Shown here piece by piece: positions 50,301-62,300 of a DNA stretch of 64,000 nucleotides. The DNA comes from Strigops habroptila. Taxonomy: Eukaryota > Chordata > Aves > Psittaciformes > Psittacidae. Below the pieces are notes generated by a model. That model was not told the DNA's origin. It worked only from the letters and a program-made list of their open reading frames with translations, and ran no database searches. How positions within the stretch are numbered: the stretch's first letter is position 1; each line of letters begins with the position of its first letter. Where the stretch lies: the NCBI RefSeq assembly GCF_004027225.2, contig NW_022651112.1:62001-126000 (forward strand). Reading direction: 5' to 3'. The position numbers and the translations under genes were made by a program.

Positions 50301-53300
50301 ATCCCTCCCCTCATCCCAAAATCCCCCCAATACTGGCCCCTAAAAGCCTCCCCATCACCTTGTGTGTGTGTCCCCCAAGTCCCGTGTAGTGCAAGGACGC
50401 TGGGTGTCCCTCAACAACAACATGACAAAGCCCAAATCCCCCCCTTAATCCCAAATACTTCCCCTCAATCCCAAAATCCCCCCAAGATTCCCCCCTAAAA
50501 GCCCCCCATCATCCCATATCACACCCCCCAACTCCTGTATCCCCTCCATGCAGTGCAGGGACATGAGGCGCCCCCCAACAACCTGACAAGCTCCAAATTC
50601 CCCCCCTCAATCCCAAATCCCCCCATTCCCACCCCCCCAACCCCCTTTCCCACATACCGGGGGGCTCCTCTTTGCCCCTTCCCTCCGGATCCCGGTTTTC
50701 CTCGGCCGCCCTCTCTCCGTCCCCCCCGTCCTTCCCGGCCTTGCGGGGGGAGCGCAGCAGCGTCAGCATCACCGGCCGCCTGTTGCCCGTCTCCTCATTC
50801 ACCTGAACAACAACACCCGGGGACAATGATGGGGTGACCCCCCCGTCACCGCGTGTGCCATAGAGCCATGGTTGGGAAGGATCCCATCCCCTTTCCTCTG
50901 GATCCCATCCCCTTCCCGCAGCGCCTCAGCCCACCCACCCAGCTCAGTGTCACCACGAACGTGCTGAGAGCACATCAATCCCAATGTCCTTTTCCCATTT
51001 ATCCCAGTATCTTTTTCCCCTCGCTCCCAGTGCTCTTTCTCCCTTGATCCCAATATTCTTTCCTGCTCAATCGCAACATCCTTTTCCATTCAATCCCCAT
51101 GTCCTTCTCCACTCAATCCCAGCGCCCTTCTCCCTTCCATCCCAGCGCCCTTTTCCCTTCCATCCCCATGTCCTTCTCCACTCCGTCCCAAAGTCCTTCT
51201 CCACTCAATCCTAGTGCCCTTTTCCCCTCTATCCCACTCTTTTCCCCCTTAATCCCAATGTCCTTTCCCCCCCCCACTCCCAGTTCCTTTTTCTCTCCAT
51301 CCCAACGTCTTTTCCCCCTCAATCCCAATATCCTTCTCCACTCAACCCCAACATCCTTCTCTACTCCATCCTAGTGCCCTTTTCTCCTCCATTCTAATGT
51401 CCTTCCCCCCCGCTCCTAGTTCCCTTTTCCCCTCTCAGCCCCAATATCCTTCTCCCCTTGCTCCCAACGCCCTTTTCCCCTCCATCCCAATATTTTTCCC
51501 CCTCCATAGAACCACGGAATGGTTTGGGCTGGAAAGGACCTTAAGATCATCCAGTTCCAACCCCCTGGCACGGGCAGGGACACCTCACACTAAACCACGT
51601 CACTCAAGGCTCCATCCAACCTGGGCTTGAACACCGCCAGGGATGGAGCATTCCCAACTTCCTTGGGCAACCCATTCCAGCACTCAGCACCCTCACAGGG
51701 AAGAACTTCTTCCTTATACCCAACCTAAATTTCCCCTGTTGCAGTCTGAAGCCATTATTCCTTGTTCTGTTGCCGCAATCCCTGATGAAGGTCCCCCCCA
51801 GCATCCTCGCAGCCCCCTCAGACGCTGGGAGCTGCCCTGAGCTCCCCTCCAGGCTCCGCATCCCCAACGCTCTCCCTACGGGAGCTGCTCCACCCCCTGC
51901 TCACCCTCACGGTTTCCTCTTGGAGCCCTTGCTCCAGCAGCTCCATGTCCTTGTGCTGAGCACACCAGAGCCGGCCGCAACGCTCCGGGCGAGCTCCCGC
52001 GGCGCAGAGGGGCAGCGTCCCCTCCTCCAGCCCGCGCTCCCCTCCCGGCGCAGCCCAGCGCGCGGCTGCTTTCTGCCCCCCGGCACCCGCCGAAGCGCCT
52101 CGTGTCGGGCTGCTCCTCACCCGCAGCACCCCCGAACCCGCCCCGGGGCTGCTGCGCCGCCCAGCCCGGCTCCCCGCCGCGGCGCTCACCTGCACCATGG
52201 TGGTGAACTGCACGGTGTAGCGGCGGCGCCCGGCGGTGAAGCGCACGCTGGGCTCGCCGGCGCGCCAGGCCGCGTCGATGGTGCTGTTGTTGCTGGCGCT
52301 GTAGCTGCACCAGCGCCCCGAGCGGTCGTCGAACCAGCGCCAGTTGTTCCCGCTCGCCTGCAGGTACTGGGGGGGGGGGACATGGACACACAACGGGGTG
52401 AGGGAGGGGGGACATCAGTGGGGGGCCCCCCCACACACACACACACAAACACCCCATGTCATGAGCCACTGCAATGGGCATGGGCTGGTTGTGGTACCCC
52501 AGGGCATCGTGTGTCACCCCAAGACATCGTGTGGCACCCCAGGATATCATGTGGCACCCCGACATCATGTGATACCCCAAAACATCACGTAACCCCAAGA
52601 CATTGTGCAGCACCCCAACGCATTGTGTAGTACCCCAGGACATCGTGTGGCACCCCAACATTGTGTGGCACCCCAAAACATTCTGTGGCACCCCAAGACA
52701 TCGTGCGGCACCCTAAGACATGTCACCCCAAAACATCATGTGGTACCCCAAGACACACTGTGGTACCCTAGGACATCGCGTGGCACCCCAAGACATCGTG
52801 GTGCACCCCGACATCGTGTGGCACCCCAAAACATCATGTGTCACCCCAAAACATTATATGTCACCCCAAGACATCATGTGTCACCCCAAGACATTGGGTG
52901 GTACCCCAGGACATAGTGTGACACCCCAAAACATCATGTGGCACCCCGACATCATGTGGCACCCCAAAACATCATGTGGTACCCCAGGACATCGTGTGGC
53001 ACCCCAAGACATCGTGTGGCACCCCAAGATATGTCACCCCAAAACATGGTTTGGCACCCCAGGACATCGTGTGGTACCCCAGAACATAGTGTGGCACCCC
53101 AAAACATCGTGTGGCACCCCAAGACATCGTGCGGCACCCTAAGACATGTCACCCCAAAACATCATGTGGTACCCCAAGACACACTGTGGTACCCTAGGAC
53201 ATCGCGTGGCACCCCAAGACATCGTGGGGCACCCCGACATCGTGTGGCACCCCAGGACATAGTGTGGCACCCCAACACATCATGTGGCACCCCAACATCA

Positions 53301-56300
53301 TGTGGCACCCCAGCACATCGTGTGGCACCCCAACATTGTGTGGCACCCCAAAACATTGTGTGGCACCCCAAAACATCGTGTGGTACCCCAGGACATCGTG
53401 TGGCACCCCAACATTGTGTGGCACCCCAAGACATTGTGTGGCACCCCAAGATATGTCACCCCAAAACATGGTTTGGCACCCCAAGACATTGTGTGGCATC
53501 CCAAAACATCATATGTCACCCCAAAACATCATGTAGCACCCCAGGACATAGTGTGGCACCCCAAAACATCATGTGGTACCCCAAGACATCGGGTGGTACC
53601 CCAAGACATCGTGCAGCACCCGAGGGCATCATGCAGCACCCCAAAACATCATGTGTCACCCCAAGACATTGTGCAGCACCCCAAGACATCGTGTGGCACC
53701 TCAAAACATCATATGTCAACCCAAAACATCATGTGGCACCCCAAGACATCATGTGGTACCCCAGAACCACATCTGTCCCCCCAGGGTGTCTTAAGTCCCC
53801 CCAAGATATGCGGATCACCCCAAGACAGTGTGTGTCACCCCAGGACATCCTGTATCACCCCAGAACCACGTGTGTCACCCCAGGGCCTCCTGTGTCCCCC
53901 TCCTAGAGCGTCCTGTCCCCCCCAGTACATAACATGTCACCCCAAGACACAACACGTCACCTCAGGACACCCTGTGTTACCCCAACACATCACGTGTCCC
54001 CCCCAGGCATTGTGTGCGCCCCCCCCCAGGACCCCCTATTCCTCCTTAGGACCCCACATGGACCCTCAGCACCCTCTTTTCCCACCCCAGGACCCCACAT
54101 GCACCCCCCCAAACCATCCCACGTTCCTCCCCAGGACCCTGGGTGTCCCCATGTGTCACCCCAGGACCCCACATGCACCCCCCCAAACCATCCCATGTTC
54201 CTCCCCAGGACCCCATGTGGGCCCTCATCACCCCACATGCCCCCCCAGGACCCCACGGGTGCCCCCAAGACCCTGTGGCTGTTGCTGCAGGACCCCGATG
54301 TGTGCCCCCCCATCCCTATATCCCCCCCTCCAAGCCCCATAACCCCTCCTCAGAAGCAGATGGGTCCTCCTAGAAGCCGCTGCCTCCATCCAGGAGCCCG
54401 TGTCCCATCCAAGGCTGCTCCATCCCCACCCCAGATGCTTCCATGGGTCCCCCTGGCCCCCCCGAACCCCCACCTTGTTCATCTGAGCCCTCCTCTTGGA
54501 GGAGACAGCCGTCTTCTCATAGAAGTCAATGAGCAGCAGGACGGGGGTGATCCACCTTTGGAACGGGAACAGGCACAATGGTGTCAATGGGGGGGTTATG
54601 GGGGGGTGCTGAGGAGCTTTTGGGGGTCCCCCCCCCTTTCCTTACTTGGGGGTCTGCACCTCCTTGTGCTCCTTGGCAGCTTGCAGGCAGGGCTGCACCA
54701 CTTCCAGCAGCTTGATGAGGACATCCAGCACGCAGCTCGATTCCACCACGCGAGCACACGGCAGCTTCAGCTCCTGGTTCGGGGGGGGGGGGACACACAC
54801 AACCACGTGTTCTGAGGGTCAGGAACACCCCAAAACACAACAAACCCCCCGAAACCCCAAAACACCCCCAAAAACACCCCCTAAATGGGTATTCTTTGAC
54901 CCAAACAATTGGGTTTTATGGAAACGAGCAGCATTAGAAGAACATCGTGAAAGTTAAAGCATAGACAAGAAAATAGAAGGTTCCCCCCCATATATTTTGG
55001 GGTCACCCACATATTTTGGGGTCCCCCCCATATATTTAGGGGTCCCCTCTTTGTATATATCGGGGTCTCACCTCAAAAAGAAGAGTAAGCAGAAGGATCC
55101 GAGTGGCCAAATTGGAAGCTTGAGGCAAAGTGGCCATTTGGCTGATCCATTCGGACACCGTTTTGGTGTCGCTGGTGGTGAGGGGCAAAGCTGCCTTGAT
55201 GAGCACATCAGCTGCTTCCCAAACCTGGATTTAGGGATGTCAGAGATGGGGGGGGGCTCCCAGATATCGGGATGAGCACGAAATGAAGGGGGGAAGCCCA
55301 TAGATCTCACCTGCTTCACCACTTGCTTGAGCACGGAGTCGCGGTAGGCGGCCCCGTTGCGCTTGATGGCCGTCATGATCAGGTCGCACACGCGGTACAC
55401 GGTGTCGGGAAGCTCATCCAGGAGTTGGGAACAACCCGGGAGCATGGAATCGGTGAAGGCCAAAAGCTCGGCAGCTTCCAAAGGTTCAGCCCCTTCGAAT
55501 TTCTCCAGGCATTTGGCTTCTTCTTCCTCCTGGCGCTCGCGGGCGCGACGTTCCTCCTCTTCCTTCCGGCACGCTGCCTCCTGCCGCGGCAAAGCCAGAG
55601 AGAAGCCACGTTAGGGGTGGGGAAGGGGGTTTGGGGGTGGGAAATGGGGTCCCAGAGGTACAAAATGGGATTTAGGGGGTGGGAAATGGGGTTTGGGGGT
55701 GGGAAATGGGGTCCCAGAGGTACAAAATGGGATTTAGGGGGTGGGAAATGGGGTTTGGGGGTGGGAAATGGGGTCTCAGACATACAAAATTGGATTTAGG
55801 GGGTGGGAAATGGGGTTTGGGAGGTGGGTAATGGGGTTTGGGGGGTGGGAAATGGGGTTTGGGGGAAGGAAAATGGGGTTTGGGGGGTGGGAAATGGGGT
55901 TTGGGGGGTGGGAAATGGGGTTGGGGGGTGGGAAATGGGGTTGGGGGGTGAGAAATGGGGTCCCAGACGTACAAAATGGGATTTAGGGGGTGGGAAAGGG
56001 GGTTTGGGGGTGGGAAATGGGGTTGGGGGAAGGGAAATGGGGTCCCAGAGGTATAAAATGGGATTTAGGGGGTGGGAAATGGGGTTTGGGGGTGGAAAAT
56101 GGGGTCTCAGACATACAAAATGGCATTTAGGGAGTGGGAAATGGGGTTTGGGAGGTGGGTAATGGGGTTTGGGGGGTGGGTAATGGGGTTTAGGGGGTGG
56201 GAAATGGGGTCCCAGACGTACAAAATGTGATTTAGGGGGTGGGAAATGGGATTTGGGAGGTGGGTAATGGGCTTTGGGGGGTGGGAAATGGGGTCCCAGA

Positions 56301-59300
56301 GGTACAAAATGGGATTTAGGGGGTGGGAAATGGGGTTTGGGAGGTGGGTAATGGGGTTTGGGGGGTGGGAAATGGGGTCCCAGAGGTACAAAATGGGATT
56401 TAGGGGGTGGGAAATGGGGTTTGGGGGAAGGGAAATGGGGTCCCAGAGGAACAAAATGGGATTTAGGGGGTGGGAAGTGGGGTTTGGGAGGTGGGTAATG
56501 GGGTTTGGGGGGTGGGAAATGGGGTTTGGGGGAAGGAAAATGGGGTTTGGGGGGTGGGAAATGGGGTCCCAGACGTACAAAATGGGATTTAGGGGGTGGG
56601 AAATGGGGTTTGGGGGAAGGGAAATGGGGTCCCAGAGGTACAAAATGGGATTTAGGGAGTGGGAAATGGGGTTTGGGGAGTGGGAAATGGGGTCCAAGAG
56701 GTACAAAATGGGATTTAGGGGGTGGGAAATGGGGTTTGAGGGTGGGAAATGGGGTTTAGGGGGTGGGGAATGGGATTTGGGGAGTGGGAAATGGGGTTTG
56801 GGAGTTGGGGAATGGGGTTTGAGGGAAGTAAAATGGGATTTAGGGGGTGGGAAATGGGGTTTGGGACGTGGGAAATGAGGTTTAGGGGTGGGAAATGGGG
56901 TTTGAGGAGTGAGAAATGGGGTTTGGAGAGTGGGAAATGGGATTTGGAAGGTGGAAAATGGGGTTTAAGGGGTGGGGAATGGGATTTGGGGAGTGGGAAA
57001 TGGGGTTTGGGAGGTGGGGAATGGGGTTTGAGGGAAGTAAAATGGGACTTAGGGGGTGGGAAACGGGGTTTGGGACGTGGGAAATGAGATTTAGGGGTGG
57101 GAAATGGGGTTTGGGGAGTGGGGAAGGGGGTTCACGGGTAGGAAATGGGGTCCCAGAGTTACAAAATGGGGTTTGGGGGAAGGGAAATGGGATTTGGGGG
57201 GTGGGAAATAGGATTTGGGAGGAGTGAAATGTACTCCCAGAGGTGAAAAATGAGGTTTGGGGCATGAAACGGGGCTTAAAAAGTCTGAAACGGGGCTTTG
57301 GGAGTGGGAGATGGGGCTTGGGGGGCTTAAAACAAGGTTTAGGGTCTTGAAAGGAGATTTGGGGGGGCATGAAACGGGGTCTGGGGGCACAAAATGGGGT
57401 TGGGGGGGGCACAAACCCAAGTTGAGGGGCTGCGCCCCCGGCTCGAGGGGTGCAAACCATTGTTGGGGGGTGGAAAAGGGGGTGTGTGGGGCACAAACCT
57501 GGGCTGGGCCCCCCCAGTGTCCCCCCCCAGTGTCCCCCCTACCTCTGGGGACTCTGCCCGCTGGTCCATGGGGATGTCCTGGCCCAGGGACATGGCGATG
57601 GCGCGCATCATCTGGTCCTCCTCCGACATGCTCAGGTCCTGGGGAGAGGGCCCAGAGCAGGGATGAGGGGCTGGGGAAGGGGCAGGAGGATTTGGGGGGG
57701 GGGGTCCCTTCAAGCCTTTGCACCCCGTTCTTACCCGTACTACACCCCCCATGAGGGGAGGAGGGTGGGTGAGCAGATACTCGGTGGCTTGCTCCATGGT
57801 GTTGGTGTTGAGCAGGGCCTCCATAGCGTGCTCCCGGGAGAAGCCCATGTCCATCAGCTGGGGGGGGACACACAGAATAGGGGTATGTGGAGAAACAGGG
57901 GTATTGGGGGGACAAGAAGAGGGTTTTGGGGACCAGAAGGTTGTTATGGAGGATCCAAAGCAGGTTTGGAAGGAGCAGAATGGGGTTTGAGAAGACAAGA
58001 AGGGTTGGGGGGTGCCAAGAGCACCAGGAGGAGCTTGGGGGGTGCCAAGAGCATCAGGAACACCAGGACATGGCTGGGGGGTACCAACAGCATCAAGAAC
58101 ACCAGGAGAGGATTGAGGGGTGCCAAGAGCATCAGGAACATCAGGACAGGGTTGGGGGGTGCCAAGAGCACCAGGAACACCAGGACAGGGTTCGGGGGTG
58201 CCAAGAGCATCAGGAACACCAGAACAAGGTTGGGGGGTGCCAAGAGCATCAGGAACACCAGGAGAAGGTTAGGGGGTGCCAAGAGCACCAGGAATACCAG
58301 GAGAAGGTTGGGGGGTGCCAAGAGCATCAGGAACATCAGGAGAAGGTTGGGGGGTGCCAAGAGCATCAGGAACATCAGGAGAAGGTTGGGAGGTGCTAAG
58401 AACATCAGGAACACCAGGAGAAGGTTGGGGGGTGCCAAGAGCATCAGGAACACCAGGACAAGGTTGGGGGGTGCCAAGAGCATCAGGAACATCAGGAGAA
58501 GGTTGGGGGTTGCCAAGAGCACCAGGACCACCCGGAGGAGCTTGGGGGGGGTCCCACCTGCTGGAGCTGCTGCTGGTTGACCTGGGGCTCCCTCCGGGGC
58601 CCCCCCTCCTCGGTGCCCGGCTCCTCCTCGGCGCGGGGCCCTTCGCGCTCCCGGCCCAGGCGCTCCCGGATGAGGGGCTCCCCGCGCAGGATGTGGCACA
58701 GGATGGCCAACATGGACTCTGCCATCCGGCCCCCGTACACCTTCAGCGGCCGCCGGTTCCACAGCTGCTTGATGCACGTGAAGGCGGCCTGACGGGATAC
58801 AATGGGGGGGGATTGGGTGAGAAAGGGGAGATATAGGAGCAAAGGACAAAGATTGAGCAGAAAGGAAGGAAATTTAGGTTCAAAAACGAAGATTTAGGTT
58901 CAAAAACGAAGATTTAGGGTAAGAAACAGATGATTTGGGGTGAGAAAGAGGAAATATGGAGCGTATAGAGAGAAGATTTGGAGCATGGGGGAAAGATTCA
59001 AGGCGAGGCATGGGAGATATGGAGGGAAAGAAGGAGACGGCGAATGAAAGAAGAACATTAAGGGTGACGAGTCAGATGTGGAATAAGGGGAGAAAAGATT
59101 TAAGGTATGAAAGGCGATATTTAGGGTGAAGGAGTAAAGATTTGGGGAGAAGGAGTAAAGATTTTGGGAGAAGGAGTAAAGATTTAGGGTAAAAAAAGGA
59201 GACATGGACGGAAAGAGGAAGATTTGGGGTGAAGGAGGAAGATCTAGGCGAAAGAATTTAGGGACCCCCCACCAGAATTGACCCTACGCATCCCATCTCC

Positions 59301-62300
59301 CTTCCCTCACATCACGTGGGTGCTCCCCCCACGCCACCCCCAAGTCCCCAGAGTCCCCCATAACCTCCTGGGTATGTCCCCAGGTCCCCTCTGCACCCCC
59401 TAAACCCTCTTTGCACCCTCAAAACCTCCTCCACAGCCCCCTCTGCACCCCCAAAACCCCATTCACAGTCCCCTCTGCACCCCTCCCAAGCGCTCAGGTC
59501 CCCTCTATGTCCCCCCAACCCCTCTCTGTGCATGTCCCCACCTTCTGGGTGACAACGAGGAAGCGCAGGGCGCTGAAGTGGGGTGTCCCATGGGTAGGGG
59601 CCTTGGCTGGCAGCGCGTGGGGGGACTCTAGCACCGTGCTGGGGTTCACCATCTTCTCCACCAGCATCAACCACGCGTCCAGGAACTCCCCGGTGCCATC
59701 GGGAAGGTCGGGATGCTCCAACCCTTCTGCTACCGGCACTTTGCCCCCCATGGACAGTGCCCAGTTAAAGGTCCTGAGGGGGAATAACGAATACAATGGG
59801 GGTGTTAAAGGGGGGTCCCCCTAAATTTGTGCCCCCCCAGGGTGCCATTTAGGGCTGGACTCACTCAAAGAGAGCATTATGGCCACCAGAGCAGAGGAAC
59901 TTCTGCAGCATGAGGTGATAGGGGAACTTGCGCTCGTCGAAGAGCATGGGAGAGGTGAAGCCGACGGAGCAGATGAAGAAGGTCAGGCTGGGGAGGAAGA
60001 GGAGGGGATGGGGGGGGTCAGGCCCCACAGGACACACACAAGGACCCTGCTCCTGCCCTGTCCCAAGGGCAGGGAGACAAGCCCCGCCCACTGGGGAGGA
60101 GCCCACGCCCCTTCCCCTTAGCTCCACCCCTCACCCTTGGCCCCGCCCCAAGCCCCACCCACCCCCACCTATCCCAGGTCCTGCACTTCCCTTAGCTCCG
60201 CCCCTTACACAAGCCCCACCCCTTCCCCCAGACCCTGTCCATATTAACCCACACCCCCTCCTTTGGCTCCACCCCCTTGCCCAAGCTCCGCCCCTTCTAT
60301 TTGGCTCCACCCCTTACACAAGCCCCGCCCCTTTCAGCCCCACTCTTCTCTTAGCCCCACCCCTTCTCTCTCCCGACTCCACCCCCGGCCAAGCCCCGCC
60401 CCTTCCATGTGGCCCCGCCCCTTCTCTTTCCTTAGCCCCTCCCCTGACTCCAGCCCTACAAGCCCAGCCCCATTTGGCTCCACCCCCTGCCGAAGCCCCG
60501 CCCCTTTCAGCCCCTCTCCTCTTAGCCCCTCCCCTTCCCCAGACTCCACCGCTCCACAAGCCCCACTCCTTCCATTAGACACCACTCTGCCTAAGCCCCG
60601 CCCCTTTCAGCTCCATCCCAGCCCCTCCCCATCCCTTTGGCTCCACCCCCTGCCCAAGCCCCACCCCTTCCAGCTTCTCTCTTCCCTTAGCCCCTCCCCT
60701 TCCCTCGATCCAAGCCCCGCCTCTTCCCCAGACTCCACCCGCCAAGCCCCGCCCCTCCCATTACACTCCACTCTGCCTAAGCCCCTCCCCTTCCATTTGG
60801 CTCCACCCCCTGCCCAATCCCAACTCTTCCCTTTAGCTCCTCCCTTCCCCTTTGGCCCCGCCCCTCACCGGAACCGCGGGGTGGGGGTGTACGGGGGGGG
60901 CTGCCAGCTCAGCCCCTTGGTCAGCAGCTTGGTGAGGGCCGAGGCGGTGGCTCTGGCCGCGGGGGTCGGGGCGGGCGCCGCGGCGGCCGCGTGGTGGCTG
61001 CGGCGCTGCCGCACCGGGGAGCCCACGCACAGCTTCACCAGCAGCCCGAAGAGCTCGGCCAGCGCCCGGCCCAGCCGCGACGAGGCTGCGGCACACACCG
61101 GGGGGGTCAGCACAAACACACACAGCCCCCCCTCAAAGGGACCCCAAAATCCAGCCCTAAACCCCCCTCAAAGGGACCCCAAAATCCAGCCCTAAACCCC
61201 CCTCAAAGGGACCCCAAAATCCAGCCCTAAAACCCCCCAAAAGGACCCCAAAATCCAGCCCTAAACCCCCCCAAAGGCACCCCAAAATACAGCCCCAAAC
61301 CCCCCCAAGGGACCCCAAAATACACCCCAAAATCCCCCCAAAGGGACCCTGAAATACAGCCCCAAACCCCCCCAAATGGACTCCAAAATACAGCCCTAAA
61401 CCCCCCCAAGGGACCCCAAAATACAGCCCTAAACCCCCCAAGGAACCCCAAAATCCAGCCCCAAACCCCCGCAAATGCAGCCCAAAATACAGCCCCAACC
61501 CCCCCGAAATGGACTCCAAAATACAGCCCAAAATCCCCCCGAAGGACCCTAAAATACAGCCCTAAACCCCCCTGAGGGACCCCAAAGTCCAGCCCCAAAC
61601 ATCCCCCCCCACACCCCAAAACACAGCCGGGGGACCCCAAAATCCAACCCCAGGGCCCCCCACATCCAGGACCTGAGGACCCCAAATCCAGGCAGTGGGG
61701 ACCCCAAAACACAGCACCCACCCCCTGGGGACCCCCAAAATCCAGCCCTTGGGGCCCCCACACCCTTGCACACGAGTCCCTTAAATCCAACTTCTTTGGG
61801 GCCCCCACCCTCCAGCCTCCCCCCCCCCCAAGCGCTCCAGGGGCTGGTTTTGGGGGTGTCCCGTGCCCCCCCTTACCGGAGAGCAGGGGTTTGATCTGCT
61901 TGATGCGGGCGGCCATGGCCGGGGTGATCTTGGCCTTGGCCTTGGGGTCGGTGGCGCTGGGCTCGTCCGTCTCCATGGGGGCCAGAGCTTCGCTCTCCAG
62001 CCCCATCCCCTCCAGCAGCCCCTGTGCTGGGGGGGGGTCCCCAGCACCCCCCGAGCCCCCCGGCACTGGGGTCTCTGCTTCACCCTCTGGGGTGGTGGGG
62101 GGGGAAAAGGTGAGCACCCCCAAAGTGTTCAACCCACAACCCATAGATACCCCCTTTCCCTCTTTAAGACCCCCCCCAAAGACCCCCTTCTTTTAAGGAC
62201 ACCCCCCCCCAAAGGCCTTCCCTATCCCTAAAGGCTCCTTAATCCCCGCTCCTTCCCTATAGGATGCCCCCCCCTTCCTCCTGAAGGCCCCCCTGAATGA

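Larger units (their letters stand above)
57543..59987 (-). other. HUWE1: HUWE1 UBA and UIM exons with preceding armadillo exons
   Basis: Exons in coding order: 59865-59987, 59542-59773, 58558-58788, 57735-57857 and 57543-57638. The UBA ([19 protein letters not shown] and [12 protein letters not shown]) binds ubiquitin. The UIM is [19 protein letters not shown]. Upstream are [40 protein letters not shown] and [22 protein letters not shown] and UIM each occupy one phase-0 exon. Confidence 0.97.

Noticed and set aside
51505-52190. A gene for the open frames around the CR1 element
   Set aside because: The frames are short and arise from CR1 non-coding 3' sequence and GC-rich flanks.
52480-53930. 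Regular 20-bp repeats resembling a CRISPR array
   Set aside because: There are no unique spacers; units are directly abutting, in a vertebrate intron, with no cas genes.
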